Shown here: piece after piece, positions 38,232-46,813 of the stretch
Layout: every line of letters begins with the position of its first letter
Position numbering within the stretch: the first letter of the stretch is position 1
NCBI RefSeq assembly: GCF_944324505.1
Contig: NZ_CALUWO010000010.1
Coordinates: 1 to 64,000, forward strand
Direction: 5' to 3'
Source: an uncultured Desulfovibrio sp.
GTDB taxonomy: Bacteria > Desulfobacterota > Desulfovibrionia > Desulfovibrionales > Desulfovibrionaceae
Length of the DNA stretch: 64,000 bases
The notes under the pieces: model-generated
Databases searched by the model: none
Told to the model about the DNA's origin: nothing
The model's input: the letters and a program-made list of their open reading frames with translations, nothing else
Made by a program: the position numbers and the translations under genes

Positions 38232-41200
38232 TCAGGACAGCAGGGAAAGGTGCTGCTGCGTGGTTTTGACGTGCCGGCGCAGGGTGGACTGGCGGAAATA
38301 GTCCCGCAGCAGTGCCACAAAGGGGGAGGGGGCCAGGCTCAGCTGGTGGCCGTAGAGCTGACGCCGGGCGCAATGGCTGGCAAAGACCGCCTGCGAGGCC
38401 CGCGTAATTCCCACGTAGAGCAGGCGGCGTTCTTCCTCTTCCTGCTGGTGCAGGACCTGGCTGTCGTGTTGTTCCGGCTGCCCGGTGAGCAGGTTTCGGC
38501 GCAGGGGCAGCAGGCCGTCTTCCAGACCGGGCAGAAAGACGGCGCGGAATTCCAGCCCCTTGGACGCATGCAGCGTCATGATCTGCACCTGTTCGGCGCG
38601 GGCGCGCAGGCGCTCGGCCTCGTCTTCCCAGACCAGCGCCTGGAGAACGTCGGGCCAGTGCTGCTGTTCCTGCCACAGGCGCAACAGGGTGCGCCAGGAC
38701 GGACTGTGCCATTCCAGTGCATCCTGCGTGGCGGAGCGGTGCAGACAGCGGGACAGCTGCCTGCCCAGGGCCTCGGGGGGCAGCGGCGTACCGGGGGCGC
38801 TGGTCAGGTGCTCTTCCAGCCACGACATATCCTGCATCCGGGGGTCGGCGGCCGTTTCTTCCGCCCAGGAGGGGGGCAGCATGTCCGCCAGGCCGCAGAT
38901 GCGGGCTGCGGCCAGCAGAAGGCCGCGGCAGAAGGGGCTGTCGGTCACATGTTCGCCGGAAGGCGCACTACAGGGAATGCCCTGGGCTTCCAGGGCCTGA
39001 CGCAGCAGGGGAATCTGTGCCCGTACCCGCACCAGGACGGCAATGTCGCCCGGTGTCAGGGTGCCGTCCAGGGGGGTCTGTTCGTCGTTTTTCTGCTGGT
39101 CCAGCAGGCTGTGGGCCGTGGCCCCCAGCAGATGCCCCACCCGGCGGGCCACCCAGCGCGCCTCGGCTGCGGCATCCGGGGCGGCAAAAAGGTGCAGGAC
39201 CGTGGGCAGAGGCTGCGCCGCCGTGAGCGGGCCGCACTGGCCCTGGTCCTGCAACAGGCGGCGGGCAGAGTCCAGAATGGGCTGGCCGGCGCGGTAGCTG
39301 CGCCCCAGACGAAAGACCTGAAGGGCCGGCCAGAGCCGGCGCACACTGGCTTCACTCTGCCCGGACACCCCGCGAAAGCCGTAGATGGCCTGATCCGGAT
39401 CGCCGATGCCGAAAAAGCCGCAGCCGTCTCCGGGCAGCAGGGCCTGCACCACGGCCAGCTGCTTGGGGGAAAGGTCCTGAATTTCATCCACCAGCACGTG
39501 GCGGTACTGGCCTTCATGGGTACGGGCATGCCGCAGCAGGGCATCCAGCAGGTCCGCATAGTCATAGAGGCGGGGCTGATGCTGCTGCTTGCGCCTGGTA
39601 TAGCGCCGGGCATCGGCCAGCCAGACATGGGGCGACGGCCCCAGCAGGGGCAGTTCGTCGGCATCGGGGGGCAGGGCGCGCCCGTGCACTTCCTGTTCGC
39701 GCCACAGGCTGTAGGCGGCTTCCCGCGCCTGGGCCTCGGCCGCGGAGAGGTGGGGATTTTCCTGCCGGAACAGCTCGCGGGCCGCCTGTTCCGTGAGCAG
39801 AACGGCCTGCGGCTCTGCCTGACGCACCATCTCCCAGGCCAGGGCGTGCAGGGTATCGCAGGCAGGCAGGGCCGTCTGCTGCCCGCAGCTTTCCCGCAGG
39901 CGCTGGCGCAGCTCGCTGGCGGCCCGGCGGGTGAAGGTCACGGCCAGCAGGCTGGCAGGGTCCAGGCCCTGGGCCATGAGATGCTGCAGGCGGCCGATGA
40001 GCACGCGCGTCTTGCCTGCCCCCGGACCGGCAAGGACCAGAACCGGTTCCGGCCCGGCGCGCAGGGCGGCTTCCTGTTCTTCGGAAAGGCCGGGCAGGTC
40101 CGGCGCCTGCCGGGGCGCCGGCTGGGCGTCATGGGCCTGCCTGAAGGCCCGCAGGGCCGCCGTGCCCTCCGTGGCTGGCGTGCCTGCCGCTGAGGGCTGT
40201 GCTGTCGGAGCGGCCTCCGTGGTGGTCGGCCGTTCTGGCAGCAGGGAAAGATTCTGCCGGGAAGGACGGCCCCGGCGGGACGTTCCGCGCGGATTTCTGC
40301 CGTGAATCTGTTCGGCCTCGTCCGGGGAAAAAACGCGGACGACGCCGTATTCACCGTCATAGCCGCCCTGGCGGAAAACCTGGCCGCGCCGCATGCGGGA
40401 CACGGCTTCGCCCAGCAGGTCCCAGTGCTGGCGTATGGCGTCTTCGGGCAGGCGGCAGAGAATGTCCAGGTCCGGCCCCAGCTCCGTGAGCAGGCGGGCA
40501 TAGCGTTCCTGCACCCGGCGGGAGGACGCACCGGCGCCCAGCAGCTCGCCCACCACTTCCGGCAGGGGAATGAGCGGGCGGGGGCGCGGTTCACGGGGCA
40601 GCTCGGGGGGCGTTTCCCGGTCCGCCAGTTCCCAGACGCGGTGCAGCACGCCGATGGTCAGGGGCTTGCCGCAGACCGGGCAGATATTGTTGCAGGCCAG
40701 GGCCTCGCGCGGTTCCATGACCACCTGGCAGGCACGGTGTCCGTCCAGATGATACTTGCCTTCTTCGGGATAGAATTCCAGTGTTCCCAGAAAGCGGCAG
40801 TCCAGCCCGTCCTGCGGCTCACGTCTGGCCGTGGCGCGCAGGGCCGCGAACAGGGCGTCATAGCCGGGCTGCCCGTCAAAGAGATTGGCCTCCCGCCCCA
40901 GATTGGCCCCGGAATGGGCATCGGAATTGGAGATGAGGGCATAGCCGTCCAGGCGGCTGACCAGGCGGTTCATGGCCGGGTCAGAGGAAAGACCCGTTTC
41001 CAGGGCAAAGATGTGGGAGGAAAGATCGTCAAAGCAGTCTTCCAGCCGGTCAAAGCCGGATTTGGAGCCGAACAGGGCAAACCACGGCGTCCAGACATGA
41101 GCCGGCACCAGGACGGCGCGCGGGCAGACATCCAGGCAGAGCTCCAGCAGATCGCGCGAGTCCAGTCCCAGAATGGGCCGGCCGTCGGAATGCAGATTGC

Positions 41201-41594
41201 CGATGTTCTCCAGCCGGGCGGACAGGCGGTCGGCATCTTCCAGCGTGGGCACAAAGACAAGGTTGTGCACCTTGCGTACCCGGCCATGCCGTTTGTAAAT
41301 GGAGCTGATTTCCGTTTGCAGCAGAAAGAGCGGTCCGTCACCCTGTCCGGGAACGGCGCCGCCCAGAAAATCCAGGGCTTCGGGCGCGTCCTTCAGGCGG
41401 TACAGGCCGCTGGTGTCGTCGCGCACCAGCATGTCCCGCAGTTCCTGACGCCACTGGGGATGTGTGAAGTCGCCGGTTCCCAGCACATGAATGCCCTTGC
41501 AGCGCGCCCAGGCCGCCAGATGGCGCGGATTCAGCTGCTTGCTGGTGGCTCGGGAAAAGCGGGAGTGGATGTGCAGGTCGGCAATAAAGGTCAT
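38232..41594 (-). CDS. Fusion of endonuclease Q-like PHP nuclease and UvrD-type DNA helicase
   Basis: A 1120-residue protein with two enzymes. Residues ~1-435 are a PHP-type metal-dependent nuclease of the endonuclease Q (EndoQ) family: metal motif DLHIHSRFSRATSK (6-19), GTGDFTHPQW (39-48), HVWTPWF (166-172), SNSDAHSGANLG (222-233) and a cysteine pair typical of the EndoQ zinc finger (CNNICPVCGK, 301-310). EndoQ cuts DNA 5' of deaminated bases and abasic sites. A Pro/Ala-rich linker (~436-500) leads to a SF1A helicase: Walker A AGPGAGKT (522-529), VTFTRRAASELR, VDEIQD (702-707), TLHASKGLEF (1007-1016) and LLYVGITRA (1058-1066). The start at 41594 has GGAG upstream; the frame above it is not protein-like. 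Probably a DNA-repair enzyme that nicks and then unwinds. Confidence 0.85.
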   Translation of the reverse strand: MTFIADLHIHSRFSRATSKQLNPRHLAAWARCKGIHVLGTGDFTHPQWRQELRDMLVRDDTSGLYRLKDAPEALDFLGGAVPGQGDGPLFLLQTEISSIYKRHGRVRKVHNLVFVPTLEDADRLSARLENIGNLHSDGRPILGLDSRDLLELCLDVCPRAVLVPAHVWTPWFALFGSKSGFDRLEDCFDDLSSHIFALETGLSSDPAMNRLVSRLDGYALISNSDAHSGANLGREANLFDGQPGYDALFAALRATARREPQDGLDCRFLGTLEFYPEEGKYHLDGHRACQVVMEPREALACNNICPVCGKPLTIGVLHRVWELADRETPPELPREPRPRPLIPLPEVVGELLGAGASSRRVQERYARLLTELGPDLDILCRLPEDAIRQHWDLLGEAVSRMRRGQVFRQGGYDGEYGVVRVFSPDEAEQIHGRNPRGTSRRGRPSRQNLSLLPERPTTTEAAPTAQPSAAGTPATEGTAALRAFRQAHDAQPAPRQAPDLPGLSEEQEAALRAGPEPVLVLAGPGAGKTRVLIGRLQHLMAQGLDPASLLAVTFTRRAASELRQRLRESCGQQTALPACDTLHALAWEMVRQAEPQAVLLTEQAARELFRQENPHLSAAEAQAREAAYSLWREQEVHGRALPPDADELPLLGPSPHVWLADARRYTRRKQQHQPRLYDYADLLDALLRHARTHEGQYRHVLVDEIQDLSPKQLAVVQALLPGDGCGFFGIGDPDQAIYGFRGVSGQSEASVRRLWPALQVFRLGRSYRAGQPILDSARRLLQDQGQCGPLTAAQPLPTVLHLFAAPDAAAEARWVARRVGHLLGATAHSLLDQQKNDEQTPLDGTLTPGDIAVLVRVRAQIPLLRQALEAQGIPCSAPSGEHVTDSPFCRGLLLAAARICGLADMLPPSWAEETAADPRMQDMSWLEEHLTSAPGTPLPPEALGRQLSRCLHRSATQDALEWHSPSWRTLLRLWQEQQHWPDVLQALVWEDEAERLRARAEQVQIMTLHASKGLEFRAVFLPGLEDGLLPLRRNLLTGQPEQHDSQVLHQQEEEERRLLYVGITRASQAVFASHCARRQLYGHQLSLAPSPFVALLRDYFRQSTLRRHVKTTQQHLSLLS

Positions 41595-41649
41595 GGCAGG
41601 CTCCGGCGTAGGCAATGGATGTTCAGTCTGACCCCAAGCGGGCCGTTTG

Positions 41650-42459
41650 TCACCCCCTGTCGGCAGGATTCCGGCTGCCGGCCAGCCAGGGGCAGAAGTC
41701 CAGGGCTTCCCGGCTCCAGGTCGTGTGTTCTCCGTGGTGCGCATGCAGGCAGAGCGGCGGCAGCAGGCGGCAGTCAGGGGCGGCATCCTTGCTGGCTTCC
41801 ACCAGCAGGCGCAGGGCCGGTTCGTGCGCTCTGGCCTGTACGGGCAGCAGCTGGCGCAGCCCCAGGCGGGCATCCTGCAGGGCCAGCAGCAGGCGGGCCA
41901 TGTGGGCGGCGGGAAATATGGCCAGAAAGCGGCCATGGTGCCGCAGCAGGGCTGCTCCCGCCCGGCAGAAGGCCGGCAGACTGCCCTGATCCTGTTGCAG
42001 GGCCTGGCGCCGCAGGCCGCTGGACGTTGCCCGGCCGTGCCCCGTGAGGCCGTAGGGCGGATTGCAGAGCACCAGGTGCCGGCCCGGGGCACTGCCCTGC
42101 ACGATGCCGCGCACAAAGGTGTTGTCCCTCAGGTCTCCCTGACGGAAGCGGCAGGCGTCCAGCCCCAGGGCACGGGCATTGCGCGTGGCGGCGTCCACAA
42201 GGGCGGGCTGCTGTTCCAGGCCCGTGGCCCGCAGCTTCCGGCGGACAGCAAGGGGGTGCAGCAGCAGGGCAAAGAGGGCTGCCCCGCAGCCGCAGCCCAG
42301 ATCGGCCACGTCAAGTTCCTGCGGGTACTGCGCCGGCGGCAGGCAGCGGGCTGCCCAGGCCCCCAGCAGCAGGGCATCGCTGCCGAAGCGATAGCTCCCC
42401 GGCGGCTGTTCCAGACCAGCGGGAAAGCGGGCGCGTGCGTGGAGAGAAGAAGCGTCCAT
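41650..42459 (-). CDS. TrmN6-like SAM-dependent N6-adenine methyltransferase
   Basis: A 269-residue methyltransferase with the SAM motif VADLGCGCGAALFALLL and the catalytic NPPY tetrapeptide (LCNPPYGLTGHG), as in TrmN6/YfiC, which methylates A37 of tRNA1-Val. The N-terminus (GSYRFGSDALLLGAWA) matches the family's conserved F-x-x-G-x-D-x-L-L segment. The C-terminal part has Arg-rich and His-containing stretches and is less conserved. It lies 55 bases upstream of the EndoQ-UvrD start, same strand, so the two could be co-transcribed. The substrate assignment is by family only. Confidence 0.8.
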   Translation of the reverse strand: MDASSLHARARFPAGLEQPPGSYRFGSDALLLGAWAARCLPPAQYPQELDVADLGCGCGAALFALLLHPLAVRRKLRATGLEQQPALVDAATRNARALGLDACRFRQGDLRDNTFVRGIVQGSAPGRHLVLCNPPYGLTGHGRATSSGLRRQALQQDQGSLPAFCRAGAALLRHHGRFLAIFPAAHMARLLLALQDARLGLRQLLPVQARAHEPALRLLVEASKDAAPDCRLLPPLCLHAHHGEHTTWSREALDFCPWLAGSRNPADRG

Positions 42460-42713
42460 ACGGAAAAACCTGGGGTGTGACGGGCCGGGGGCCTGTCCGC
42501 CGGCAGAAGAAGAGTGCCATCCTTGCGTGTTTTGGGCAATAATTTGCCGGAAGATTCCCTGTTTTCCTGCTGTGGTGCGCGCTAGTGTGCACGCATACGT
42601 ACCGGGGGAGCCGTCCTGCCGCGCATCGCCCCGCCGCAGACCGGTCAGTCACGGCTGACCCCGGAGCGGCAGGGCTGGCCGGACCACCTGCCGGAAAAAC
42701 GACAGGAGGAAAC

Positions 42714-43601
42714 ATGACCACCGCGAGGAAAGATACCCGATATGCTCTTGGCAGCCTCTGCCTGCTGCTCATGCTGGCGCTGCTGCCGGATGTCTGTGCC
42801 GCGGCTGCGGCGGAACCTGGTACTTCCAGAGGAGAAACGACCATGAACAGAACGAATGATGCCTTGCAGAACAGACAGCGCTTCCTGGGGGACCGCCCTG
42901 CGCCGCTGGCAGAGACGGACCCCGAATTTGCGGCGCTGCGGGACAGACTGCTGTATGGCGAGATCGTGGCAAGGGGAGTGCTGGACCAGCGGCAGCAGAT
43001 GCTGGTGGCCCTGGTGTCCCTGGTGGCCGTGGATGCGCAGGACAGCCTGGAAGAGCAGGCGGAAGCGGCCCTGCGTCTGGGCATTCTGCCGCAGGAAATC
43101 CGGGAGGCCATCTATCAGTGTGCGCCCTATGTGGGCATTCCCCGCACGGAAGCAGCCCTGCGGCGCATAAACGCGGTCTTTTCCCGTGCGGGCATTGCCC
43201 TTCCGCTGCCGGAACAGGGCACCGTGACGGAGGAGGACCGCTTCCGTGCAGGCTGTGCCGTGCAGAAGCGCATTTTTGGCGACACGGCCATTGATTCCAT
43301 GCATGCCGCAGCGCCCGACGGGCAGAAGGACATTATGGTCAACTATCTTTCGGCCTACTGCTTTGGCGATATCTATACGCGCAAGGGCCTTGACCTGAAG
43401 CTGCGCGAGCTGCTGACCTTTGCCATGGTGAGCAGCCTTGGCGGCTGCGAGGCTCAGGTGAAGGCGCATGTGCGCGGCTGCGCCAATATGGGCAACAGCA
43501 AGCAGGAACTGGTGGATGCCCTGGCCCGCATCCTGCCATATATCGGCTTTCCCCGTACCCTGAATGCCCTTGGCTGCGTCAACGAGGTTCTGCCCCAGTA
43601 A
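42714..43601 (+). CDS. Exported double carboxymuconolactone-decarboxylase (CMD) protein
   Basis: A 295-residue protein with a signal peptide (YALGSLCLLLMLALLPDVCAAAAA). Two CMD domains follow: one at ~75-150 (VLDQRQQMLVALVSLVAVDAQ) and one at ~190-285 (LDLKLRELLTFAMVSSLGGCEAQVKAHVRG). In the second, the region where AhpD-type proteins have CxxC reads GGCEAQVKAH, so only one Cys remains and peroxidase-type chemistry is doubtful. A strong AGGAGG five bases before the ATG fixes the start. It is the first gene of a two-gene plus-strand unit with the flavodoxin, in an exported redox cluster with an AraC regulator. Confidence 0.85.
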   Translation: MTTARKDTRYALGSLCLLLMLALLPDVCAAAAAEPGTSRGETTMNRTNDALQNRQRFLGDRPAPLAETDPEFAALRDRLLYGEIVARGVLDQRQQMLVALVSLVAVDAQDSLEEQAEAALRLGILPQEIREAIYQCAPYVGIPRTEAALRRINAVFSRAGIALPLPEQGTVTEEDRFRAGCAVQKRIFGDTAIDSMHAAAPDGQKDIMVNYLSAYCFGDIYTRKGLDLKLRELLTFAMVSSLGGCEAQVKAHVRGCANMGNSKQELVDALARILPYIGFPRTLNALGCVNEVLPQ

Positions 43602-43682
43602 TCCGCCTGCCGCCGCGCGTGGCGCCGCTCCCCTGTGCGGGCCTGCGCGGCCGGTGCACCGACAGACCATAAGGAGGTTTCC

Positions 43683-44312
43683 GTGTCATTCACCATGCAG
43701 CACAGGAAAAGAGGAATGCCCTGTGAGGGATTTTCGCCTGTCCGGCGCCGCCTGCTGAAGCTCGCGGCAGTCAGTCCCCTTTTTTGGCTTGCCGGCAACA
43801 TGACGGCCGCCCGGGCGGCCGCTTCAGGAGAACAGACCATGCTTGTTCTGTATTTTTCGCGCACGGGCAATACGCGCACCGTGGCCCGCATGATTCATGA
43901 GCGCGTGGGGGGCGATCTGGTGGAACTGGATACCGTGACTCCCTATCCGCAGGCGTATGAAACGCTTCTGGATGTTTCCCGGGAGGAACAGCGGCGTGAT
44001 GCCCGGCCTGCCATCCGGGTGGAGCTTCCCCGCTGGGAGCAGTACCAGACCATTTTTGTGGGCTTTCCCAACTGGTGGGGCAGCATGCCCATGCCTTTCT
44101 TTACCTTTTTTACGCAGTATGCGGCAGGGCGGCGCAATGTGGCCCCGTTCTGCACCCACGGTGGCAGCGGCCTGGGCCACAGCCAGAAGGATTTGCGGCG
44201 CCTTTGCCCGGAGGCGAACCTGCTGGAAGGGCTGGCCATCCGCGGCACGGCGGCTTCCGGGGCACAGCCGGAGGTGGATCGCTGGCTGCGCCGGCTGGGT
44301 TACGCGCGCTAG
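43683..44312 (+). CDS. Tat-exported flavodoxin
   Basis: A 209-residue flavodoxin with the FMN phosphate loop FSRTGNTRTVARMIHERVGG and the second FMN-binding region GFPNWWGSMPMPFFTFF. An N-terminal twin-arginine signal (SPVRRRLLKLAAVSPLFWLAG) predicts folded export to the periplasm, which fits a protein that must bind FMN in the cytoplasm first. The start is GTG 43683 with AAGGAGG six bases upstream. It is 81 bases after the CMD gene and converges on the araC gene (33-base gap). It probably serves as an electron carrier or NAD(P)H:quinone-type partner in the periplasm; partner unknown. Confidence 0.85.
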   Translation: MSFTMQHRKRGMPCEGFSPVRRRLLKLAAVSPLFWLAGNMTAARAAASGEQTMLVLYFSRTGNTRTVARMIHERVGGDLVELDTVTPYPQAYETLLDVSREEQRRDARPAIRVELPRWEQYQTIFVGFPNWWGSMPMPFFTFFTQYAAGRRNVAPFCTHGGSGLGHSQKDLRRLCPEANLLEGLAIRGTAASGAQPEVDRWLRRLGYAR

Positions 44313-44345
44313 GTTCGTCCGTCATGGGCACGCCAGCAGGGGACG

Positions 44346-45284
44346 TCAGGCACAGGAGGTCTCCTGCCGGCCTGTGCAGGCATGCTGCCTGCGCTGAATG
44401 TCCCGATGCGGCGGCTCGCCGAACATGCGTTTGTATTCCCGGTTGAACTGGGTAACGCTTTCATAGCCCACGGCAAAGGCTGCCGTGGCGGCCCGTTCAT
44501 TTTCCATGAGCATTTTGCGCCGGGCTTCATACAGGCGCAGCTGCTTGCGGTACTGCAGGGGGCTGAAGCCGGTGAGACGTCTGAAATGACGGTTGAGGCT
44601 GGACAGGGACATGCCCACCTGTCTGGCCAGCTCCTCCATGCGCAGGGGGGCACCAAGGCCGTTGCGCAAAAGGGCAATGGCCCGGATGATCTGGCTGTTG
44701 CGCGAGCCATGGGCATAGAGACGTTTCAGCACATGGCCCTGCGGCCCCGTGAGCAGCAGGTAGTGCAGTTCCCGCAGAATCATGGGCGCGAGCACGGCAA
44801 TCTGATCGGGTTTGTCCAGCAGGCGGGCCAGGCGCAGCAGCGCTTCCATGAAATCGGGGTCTGCCTCGGCAATGGAAAGGCTGCCTTCTTCCGGCGGGGG
44901 CGGCGTGCTGTCCGGCGGCATGTCCAGCAGCAGATCCGTGAGAATCTGCTGGTCCAGCGAAAAGAATATGGCCAGAAAGGGGTGCCGTGCCGAGGCATCC
45001 AGAAAGGACGATACACTGGGTATGTCCACACCGGATACAAGGCACTGATTTTCCTTGAAATAATATTCCTGTGTACCGAGGACGCTGCGCTTGCTGCCCT
45101 GGAGAATGAGCGAGGCGAGAGGCCGCTCGAAGCACCTGTCCGAGCTGCTGCTGTCTTCCCGCCGCACAAGGTACAGGCCGTCAATGGCCGAGGGGCGGAC
45201 ATCCGGCACATCAAGGTGACGCAGCAGAATGTTCCTAAGGGCGGCATTGGCTTCGGCAACGCGGCGGAGTTCGGATGGCGTCAT
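44346..45284 (-). CDS. AraC-family transcriptional regulator
   Basis: A 312-residue regulator. The N-terminal effector domain of the AraC_N kind (CFERPLASLILQGSKRSVLG) is followed by two C-terminal helix-turn-helix motifs (ARQVGMSLSSLNRHFRRLTG and AFAVGYESVTQFNREYKRMFG). It is divergent from the cupin gene (257-base shared intergenic region) and converges on the flavodoxin gene. This layout suggests it controls the cupin and perhaps the CMD-flavodoxin unit. Effector unknown; members of this subgroup in gut and soil bacteria often regulate oxidoreductases. Confidence 0.9.
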   Translation of the reverse strand: MTPSELRRVAEANAALRNILLRHLDVPDVRPSAIDGLYLVRREDSSSSDRCFERPLASLILQGSKRSVLGTQEYYFKENQCLVSGVDIPSVSSFLDASARHPFLAIFFSLDQQILTDLLLDMPPDSTPPPPEEGSLSIAEADPDFMEALLRLARLLDKPDQIAVLAPMILRELHYLLLTGPQGHVLKRLYAHGSRNSQIIRAIALLRNGLGAPLRMEELARQVGMSLSSLNRHFRRLTGFSPLQYRKQLRLYEARRKMLMENERAATAAFAVGYESVTQFNREYKRMFGEPPHRDIQRRQHACTGRQETSCA

Positions 45285-45541
45285 GGTATCCCCCGGAGGC
45301 GGTGAAAATGGTCTCTGTGGTCATTCTGCCACAACGGGCCGCGGCTGAACAGATACGCCGGCGGGACTTTTTCCGAAAACGACTGCCTGTGAGGGCGCGC
45401 TGCCGGAGGGGCAGCACAAGGCACGCGCCGGGCAGGCGTTGATGCGATAATGAGCGGAAAAGGCAATTTTTTGTCCAGATCGGCCCTTCTGGCAAGGCGC
45501 CAGACAGGGTAGTGCTCATGTATACGCGGAGGAAAGCTCGT

Positions 45542-46048
45542 ATGATGAAGCACACACTGCTTATGGTCATGGCTGCCATGCTGCTTCTGGGAGGAGCCGT
45601 GGCATCCGCCGTGGCCGCCAATCAGAAGGAGACTGCCATGGATACGGAACAGAGAGGCCCCTTTGCCCGTGGCGGGGCCAATACGGCCTATGCCCAGTAT
45701 TTCACGGGAAACAGCTATCTGAACATGCTTTCGCAGGAAGGCGTGGTCATTGGCAATGTGACCTTTGAACCCGGCTGCCGCAATAACTGGCATGTGCATC
45801 ACGCCAGCCGTGGCGGCGGCCAGATACTGCTCTGTACATCCGGGCGGGGCTGGTATCAGGAATGGGGTAAGCCCGCCCGCGCCCTTCAGGCCGGCGACGT
45901 GGTGCACATTCCGGCCGGGGTCAAGCACTGGCACGGCGCTGCCAGGGACAGCTGGTTTGTGCACCTGGCCGTGGAAGTGCCCGGCGACAACAGCCGCAAT
46001 GAATGGCTGGAACCTGTCAGCGACGAGGAATATGCCCGCCTGCCCTAG
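45542..46048 (+). CDS. Exported cupin protein
   Basis: A 168-residue protein with a signal peptide (HTLLMVMAAMLLLGGAVASA) and one cupin domain. The metal-site motifs are NNWHVHHASRGGGQILLC and, later, GDVVHIPAGVKHWHGAARDS. Cupins of this type occur next to CMD proteins and flavodoxins and may be small-molecule enzymes or sensors. A GGAGG site eight bases before ATG 45542 fixes the start. It is divergent from araC and followed by a terminator. Confidence 0.88.
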   Translation: MMKHTLLMVMAAMLLLGGAVASAVAANQKETAMDTEQRGPFARGGANTAYAQYFTGNSYLNMLSQEGVVIGNVTFEPGCRNNWHVHHASRGGGQILLCTSGRGWYQEWGKPARALQAGDVVHIPAGVKHWHGAARDSWFVHLAVEVPGDNSRNEWLEPVSDEEYARLP

Positions 46049-46081
46049 GGGCAGGACGTATTATTTCCAAATCTTCAAGAA

Positions 46082-46125
46082 GGGTAGGCAGAGAGACAGA
46101 CGTTTCCATGCCTACTCTTTTTTAT
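46082..46125 (+). terminator. Terminator after the cupin gene
   Basis: GGTAGGCA (46083-46090) pairs with TGCCTACT (46109-46116), followed by six T residues within 10 bases. It is 35-45 bases beyond the cupin stop. Confidence 0.7.
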
Positions 46126-46490
46126 CTTTCTGGTGCTCGGATAGACGGCATCCGCCGTTTTTTTCGCACGTAAGGGGGGCAGAGTTAATGAGCACGGGAT
46201 TATCCGTGGCAGTAGCTCTGCCTCTATCCTCAGGTTTGACCGTCAATGGCAGGATTCCCGCAAAGAATACGAACCTTATAAAATTGTTTATAACTGTTTT
46301 TTCAGATAGCGCACAATGAGAGTTTTCAAAAAGACTTTTATGACGCTTTCCGTAACTATTCAGGATAAATATCTCTCTCATTATTCCAGATGCCATCTTC
46401 TGCAAGTTCACAGGTCTGCTGCAAGTCTGTAAAAAAGGGATTTTCCCCGATGTATCAGACGCACAAAAGGAGCAGTGAACGCTAGATGAC
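46126..46490. other. Intergenic stretch, AT-rich, no gene
   Basis: Composition falls from the GC-rich surroundings to AT-rich. Short frames on both strands show no ribosome-binding site or recognisable motif. It leads into the insertion-sequence relic at 46491. Confidence 0.4.
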
Positions 46491-46700
46491 GTGTGTCGGC
46501 AGCGTCTCAGGGCGTCCGACGGAACCTTGCTGACAGCCGGATTCGCCAGTGAGTATATCGATGTGGCATGTCTGTTGCCAGCGCTGCCTTCAATTCAGAT
46601 ACTTTTTGCCGACAGGGAACATGACACGGAGGAATTTCGCAGTTTTTGGCAAACAAAATCTGTGTTTCCTGCATTCCACCTTGAAAAAATACAAAAAGTC
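46491..46700 (+). pseudogene. Remnant of an IS5-type (DDE) transposase
   Basis: The translation contains LLTAGFASEYIDVACLLPAL and then QILFADREHDTEEFRSFW. This resembles the end of IS5/IS427-family DDE transposases around the second catalytic Asp (normally L-x-A-D-R-G-Y-D-x-D/E). Both ends are missing, and after ~60 residues the frame drifts into unrelated sequence. The fragment sits between the cupin terminator and an AT-rich gene, so an element inserted here and decayed. I could not find terminal inverted repeats. Confidence 0.6.
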
Positions 46701-46813
46701 AGAAATATTATGACTCCAAAATATAGTAAGGAAGCGGCTAAAACGACTTGCTTCCCTTGTATATGTCTTGATATATTGTTTATTACTATTTACAGATGCA
46801 AAGGAGGATTACC

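Noticed and set aside
46112..46411. 99-codon minus-strand frame after the cupin gene
   Set aside because: It overlaps the cupin terminator and lacks a start signal or any recognised motif.
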